Source of the DNA: Streptomyces sp. YIM 121038
GTDB taxonomy: Bacteria; Actinomycetota; Actinomycetes; Streptomycetales; Streptomycetaceae
DNA: 64,000 nt
Assembly (NCBI RefSeq): GCF_006088715.1
Contig: NZ_CP030771.1
Coordinates: forward strand, 3,224,001-3,288,000
Direction of reading: 5' to 3'
Part shown: positions 61,933 through 64,000 of the stretch, piece by piece
Numbering within the stretch: the stretch's first letter is position 1
Layout of the letters: each line of letters opens with the position of its first letter
Made by a program: the position numbers and the translations under genes
Notes under the pieces: model-generated
Databases searched by the model: none
What the model was told of the DNA's origin: nothing
The model's input: the letters and a program-made list of their open reading frames with translations, nothing else

Positions 61933-64000
61933 TCAGGACGTGCCAAGTTCGCCATCGATGAGATCGAAGAGCTCCGCGAGCTCAAGACCGTCGAGCTCGC
62001 CGCCGGGCGGCGCGGACTCCGGTGCGGCCGTGGCCTCTTCGGCCGGTTCGGGTACGGCGGGCGCGGCCGGGCCGAGCGCGGCGCAGATGTGCGCGGCGAG
62101 CGCCGACGGCGTCGGGTAGTCGAACACCAGGGTCGCCCGCAGCCGGAGGCCGGTCGCCGTGCCAAGGCGGTTGCGCAGCTCCACGGCCGTCAGGGAGTCG
62201 AAGCCGAGCTCCTTGAAGGTGCGGCCCGGGTCGACCCCGCCCGGCTCGCCGTGGGCCAGGACGGTCGCGGTGTGCTCGCGCACCAGGGTGAGGAGGGCCT
62301 CCGCGCGCTCCTCGGCGGACAGCGCGGCCAGGCGCTCGCCGAGCGGGGCGGGGCCGCCGGGGCCGCCGGTGGCCGCCGCGGCGCGGCGGACCCGCTCGCG
62401 GACCAGGCCGCGCAGCAGCGCGGGCACCGCCCCCTGGGCCCGTACGGCCGCCGGGTCGAGACGGGCCGGGACGAGCAGGGGCGCGGCGGAGGACACCGCC
62501 GTGTCGAAGAGGGCCAGGCCCTCCGCCGACGTCAGCGGCGCGAGTCCGGCGCGGCGCATCCGGCTCAGATCGGCGTCCGCGAGGTGGCCGGTCATGCCGC
62601 TGGCCTCGGCCCACAGGCCCCAGGCGAGCGACACGCCGGGCAGGCCCCGCGCGGCGCGGTGCTGCGCGAGGGCGTCCAGGAAGGCGTTGGCGGCGGCGTA
62701 GTTCGCCTGCCCCGGGAGGCCGAGGATCCCGGCGACCGAGGAGAACAGCACGAACATCGACAGGTCGAGCCCCAGGGTCAGTTCGTGCAGGTTGAGGGCG
62801 GCGTCGACCTTGGGCCTGAGGACCCGGCCCAGCTGCTCGGGGCGCATCGCTTCGAGCACGCTGTCGTCGAGCAGCCCGGCGGCGTGCACCACGCCGGTCA
62901 GCGGCCGGTCGGCGGGGACCGCGGCGAGGAGCGCGGCCAGCGCGTCCCGGTCGGCGACGTCGCAGGCCGCCACGGTGACGTCCGCGCCCAACTCGGTCAG
63001 CTCGGCGGCGAGTTCGGCCGCGCCGGGGGCGTCGGGGCCGCGCCTGCTGGTGAGCAGCAGCCGCGTGGCGCCGTACCGGGTCACCAGGTGCCGGGCGAAG
63101 AGGCCGCCGAGCGTGCCGGTGGCGCCGGTGACGAGGACCGTGCCCCGCGCCAGGTCCGGCCGGGCCGTCGGCAGGCCCGTGGCGCGGGCGAGCCTGGGCA
63201 CGAGCAGCCGCCCCTCGCGCAGCGCCAGCTGGGGTTCGGCCGCGGCCAGGGCGGTGGAGAGGGCCGCGGTGGACGCCGCGTGGGCATCCAGGTCGATGAC
63301 CGCGAAGCGGTCGGGGTGCTCCCGCTGCGCGGTGCGGACCAGGCCCCACGCTGTGGCTCCCGCCATGGTGGGCCGGTGCTCGGGTGCGGGTTCATCGTGG
63401 CTGGTCGCGCAGTTCCCCGCGCCCCTGCGGGGCGCGTCTGCCGCCACCGCTCCGCGGGTGACGAGGACCAGCTTCGACGACGCGAAGCGCTCGTCGGCCA
63501 GCCACTCCTGGATCAGGCTCAGGGCGCGGCCCGCGACGGCGTGGGCGTCGGCCTCGGTGAGTGGGGCGAGGACGGTGTCCGGCACGGATCCCGCGGCGGC
63601 GAGCGCGCCGAGTCCCGCGTGGAGGGGCGCGCCGGTCGCGAGGTCGTCGGTGCCGACGGCCGCCCACGCCGGGGCCGCCTCGGGGGCCTCCGGCACGCGC
63701 GCCTCGGTCCAGTCCACGCGGAACAGCGCGTCCGGGGGCCCGGCGGTCAGCTCGCCCGCGGGCATCGGCCGCAGCGCGAGGGCCTCCACCGAGGCCACCG
63801 GCGCCCCGGAGGCGTCGGCGAGCCGCAGGGCGAGGGTGTCCGGGCCGTCAGGGGTGATCCACACGCGCAGCGCGGCCGCGCCGGTGGCCCGCAGCGACAC
63901 GCCCTGCCAGGAGAACGGCAGACGGCAGTCCGGGCCGTCCCCGACGGCGGCGTGCAGGGCCGCGTCGAGCAGCGCGGGGTGCAGTCCGAACCGGCCCGCG
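61933..64000 (-). CDS. type I polyketide synthase, 3' part with DH-KR-ACP and docking tail
   Basis: The 5' end lies beyond the window. The first visible residues are the C-terminal half of a DH ([18 protein letters not shown], with the catalytic Asp). A KR follows with GATGTLGG, B-type LLDDS, FSSVAG and NYAAAN, then an ACP with [16 protein letters not shown]. The tail is Glu/Pro-rich and ends GLELAELFDLIDGELGTS, a docking peptide of the LFDxID type. In the KR structural subdomain, after LVTRGAVAAD, about 25 residues ([16 protein letters not shown] and following) are encoded by a dispersed DNA repeat and have no counterpart in PKS2. Substrate and KS/AT type cannot be seen. It precedes PKS2 in the same leftward operon and should act before it. 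Confidence 0.9.
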   Translation of the reverse strand, partial: AGRFGLHPALLDAALHAAVGDGPDCRLPFSWQGVSLRATGAAALRVWITPDGPDTLALRLADASGAPVASVEALALRPMPAGELTAGPPDALFRVDWTEARVPEAPEAAPAWAAVGTDDLATGAPLHAGLGALAAAGSVPDTVLAPLTEADAHAVAGRALSLIQEWLADERFASSKLVLVTRGAVAADAPRRGAGNCATSHDEPAPEHRPTMAGATAWGLVRTAQREHPDRFAVIDLDAHAASTAALSTALAAAEPQLALREGRLLVPRLARATGLPTARPDLARGTVLVTGATGTLGGLFARHLVTRYGATRLLLTSRRGPDAPGAAELAAELTELGADVTVAACDVADRDALAALLAAVPADRPLTGVVHAAGLLDDSVLEAMRPEQLGRVLRPKVDAALNLHELTLGLDLSMFVLFSSVAGILGLPGQANYAAANAFLDALAQHRAARGLPGVSLAWGLWAEASGMTGHLADADLSRMRRAGLAPLTSAEGLALFDTAVSSAAPLLVPARLDPAAVRAQGAVPALLRGLVRERVRRAAAATGGPGGPAPLGERLAALSAEERAEALLTLVREHTATVLAHGEPGGVDPGRTFKELGFDSLTAVELRNRLGTATGLRLRATLVFDYPTPSALAAHICAALGPAAPAVPEPAEEATAAPESAPPGGELDGLELAELFDLIDGELGTS
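63397..63435 (+). repeat. 39-bp dispersed repeat inside the KR-coding part of PKS3
   Basis: The forward strand reads GTGGCTGGTCGCGCAGTTCC followed by a GC-rich palindromic part. It is identical to the reverse complement of 54736–54774. Because PKS3 is on the minus strand, the repeat has the same orientation relative to transcription in both PKS genes, but a different reading frame (here [13 protein letters not shown]). Confidence 0.9.

Overview
The window is chromosomal DNA from a high-GC actinomycete, almost certainly Streptomyces. The evidence is strong C/G bias at third codon positions, many GTG and TTG starts, ATGA/GTGA gene overlaps, a rare TTA codon in a pathway regulator, and Streptomyces-only families (SAV_2336, MatB, a second MreB-like protein). 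The matB–peptidase–mreB-like order resembles, from memory, the SCO2444–SCO2451 part of the S. coelicolor core chromosome.

Layout. (1) 1–10308: a tightly overlapping cell-envelope operon with a DUF3068 protein tail, GT4 glycosyltransferase, two methyltransferases, a giant AftD-like arabinofuranosyltransferase, a condensation-type acyltransferase, an EamA-like membrane protein and a Trm112 protein. (2) 10367–17927: a hypothetical protein, an ATP-grasp protein, a repeat-rich gap, the malonyl-CoA ligase MatB and a large secreted subtilisin. (3) 18147–25343: a four-gene predicted NTP-dependent conflict system: Trypco1 protein, trypsin–VMAP-C protein, MoxR AAA+ ATPase and a 1304-residue SAV_2336 multidomain protein made largely of pseudoenzyme domains. 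(4) 25380–29514: MFS transporter, MreB-like protein and a GAF sensor kinase with a broken ATPase domain.

(5) 29633–37714: a candidate zinc metallophore system. An MFS exporter faces a seven-gene operon (lipoprotein, FecCD permease, ATPase, methyltransferase, DUF364 protein, PduX-like GHMP kinase, cysteine-synthase-like PLP enzyme). A near-consensus Zur operator lies directly before the operon. The kinase and PLP enzyme look like a phosphorylate-then-substitute pair for building a small amino-acid ligand. (6) 37742–41430: TPR protein, FHA protein and a membrane Ser/Thr kinase. (7) 41529–45280: a second FecCD-type importer and a divergent MsrA.

(8) 45356–64000: the edge of a modular type I polyketide cluster. 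It holds a free-standing acyltransferase, a PucR-type regulator with a TTA codon that is translationally coupled to PKS1 (KS-AT-DH-KR-ACP-thioester reductase), an acyltransferase-3 membrane protein, PKS2 (KS-AT-DH-KR-ACP) and the 3' part of PKS3 (DH-KR-ACP). The visible modules predict a linear polyene released reductively. Shared motifs in two intergenic regions may be operators for the cluster. A 39-bp repeat is embedded in the coding sequence of both PKS1 and PKS3, read in different frames.
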